From Rhizobiaceae bacterium (GTDB lineage Bacteria; Pseudomonadota; Alphaproteobacteria; Rhizobiales; Rhizobiaceae), in assembly GCA_020696915.1 (NCBI GenBank), contig JAJFMR010000186.1, forward strand, positions 1-6,258: a DNA stretch of 6,258 nucleotides, written 5' to 3'. The first letter of the stretch is position 1. Each line of letters begins with the position of its first letter. The notes beneath the pieces are model-generated. The model saw only the letters and a list, made by a program, of their open reading frames with translations. It was not told the DNA's origin and did not search any database. This document shows, piece by piece, positions 5,627-6,258 of the stretch. Made by a program: the position numbers and the translations under genes.

Positions 5627-6258
5627 TCATGCCCGGGGTTCACCGGAGGCAGCCGGCGCTTGCGGTCCGAACAGCAGCGATTTCGCGGCAAGCATGGCGC
5701 CTCCCGTGATGAGCAGGCAGGCGGCAACGATGTTCGCCGAGGGTTCGGCCAGCCCGGTGGCGATAAGCAACAGCGTCGACAGCAGCGGTCCTGCATAGCT
5801 GGCGGCGCCCAGTGCCTGGATGTTTCCGCGTTTGACGCCGATGTCCCAGGTGTAGAATGCCGCCCCGACAGGCATCAGGCCAAGACAGGCGACCGCCAGC
5901 CATTGCCCTGCTCCCGACGGCAGTACGGTTTCTTCGAGGAGCAGATGGCAGGCCAGCGACAGCGCCGCGGTCGCCGCGCAGAACCAGGCCACCGCCGAGG
6001 TCGGCACGGAAGGAAAGCGGCGCGACAGGAGCGAATAGGAAGACCACGTCAGCGCGCAGGCGCCGGCCATCGCATACCCGAAGAGATGGCCGTCATCGAA
6101 GGATAGCCCGCCTTCCCCCGTGACGATGAGGGTGGTTCCGGCAAGCCCGAGCAGTGCCCCGGCGAGATGATTCCAGCGCAGGCGCTCGCCTGGCAGGAGC
6201 GCGGAGCCGACGACGACGAGGAGCGGCCACAGATAGGCGATCAGGCTCGCCTCGACGG
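5627..6258 (-). CDS. EamA/DMT-family exporter resembling YddG, N-terminus beyond window edge
   Basis: The last 209 residues of an inner-membrane drug/metabolite transporter. Counting from codon 6254-6256, about seven hydrophobic helices are visible, near residues 4-21, 30-47, 57-78, 88-105, 118-143, 150-168 and 173-192, each linked by short loops. Members have ten, so about three helices and 80-100 residues lie beyond base 6258. The EASLIAYLWPLL segment and FYTWDIGVKRGNIQALGAASY resemble the corresponding parts of E. coli YddG, an exporter of aromatic amino acids, more than other EamA proteins I know. The protein ends in a short polar tail rich in alanine and proline. An internal ATG at 6070 opens a 147-residue reading, but conserved membrane segments continue upstream without a stop, so it is not the start. 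Substrate is inferred only from resemblance. Confidence 0.88.
   Translation of the reverse strand, partial: VEASLIAYLWPLLVVVGSALLPGERLRWNHLAGALLGLAGTTLIVTGEGGLSFDDGHLFGYAMAGACALTWSSYSLLSRRFPSVPTSAVAWFCAATAALSLACHLLLEETVLPSGAGQWLAVACLGLMPVGAAFYTWDIGVKRGNIQALGAASYAGPLLSTLLLIATGLAEPSANIVAACLLITGGAMLAAKSLLFGPQAPAASGEPRA

Noticed and set aside
4795..5796. 333-codon minus-strand open frame opposite gloB
   Set aside because: It is antisense to gloB, whose metal ligands are all intact, and runs on into the exporter gene.
1..6258. Search by eye for mobile elements, CRISPR repeats, tRNA genes, phage genes or defence systems
   Set aside because: No terminal inverted repeats, regular repeats, tRNA-like cloverleaf or transposase, integrase or defence-type proteins were seen. 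The genes are core metabolic or rhizobial conserved types.

Overview
The window is high-GC DNA, densely packed with ordinary housekeeping genes. Codon use, gene families and a SAM-II riboswitch in front of metX point to an alphaproteobacterium, most likely of the Rhizobiales (a Mesorhizobium or Phyllobacteriaceae type). That placement is inferred from gene content, not from a search. I see no mobile element, CRISPR array, tRNA or rRNA.

Layout. At the left edge, a histidinol-phosphate-type aminotransferase (hisC) runs leftward out of the window, missing its C-terminus. It is divergent from a rightward methionine operon, metX-metW, whose two genes overlap by four bases. The 255-base gap between hisC and metX holds back-to-back candidate promoters, a SAM-II aptamer, an intrinsic terminator and a further hairpin before the metX ribosome binding site. 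This is a complete attenuation leader. metW converges, 32 bases stop to stop, on a leftward pair: a methyltransferase-fold gene followed by an exported von Willebrand factor A (DUF1194) gene. Divergent from that pair is gloB (glyoxalase II). gloB converges, 46 bases apart, on a leftward EamA/DMT exporter resembling YddG, which lacks its N-terminus at the right edge.

How the genes work together. MetX acylates homoserine, the committed step of methionine synthesis. MetW is its usual partner in proteobacteria. When SAM is abundant, the riboswitch should fold and let the terminator stop transcription before metX. HisC makes L-histidinol phosphate and, in related bacteria, may also transaminate aromatic 2-oxo acids. 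GloB hydrolyses S-lactoylglutathione in methylglyoxal detoxification. The methyltransferase-like protein and the DUF1194 protein have no assigned substrate.

Hunt result. I found no convincing new multi-gene system. The points most worth a second look are the detailed switching geometry of the SAM-II leader, the methyltransferase-like protein without a classical motif I and with a possible leaderless start, and the uncharacterised exported VWA protein beside it.
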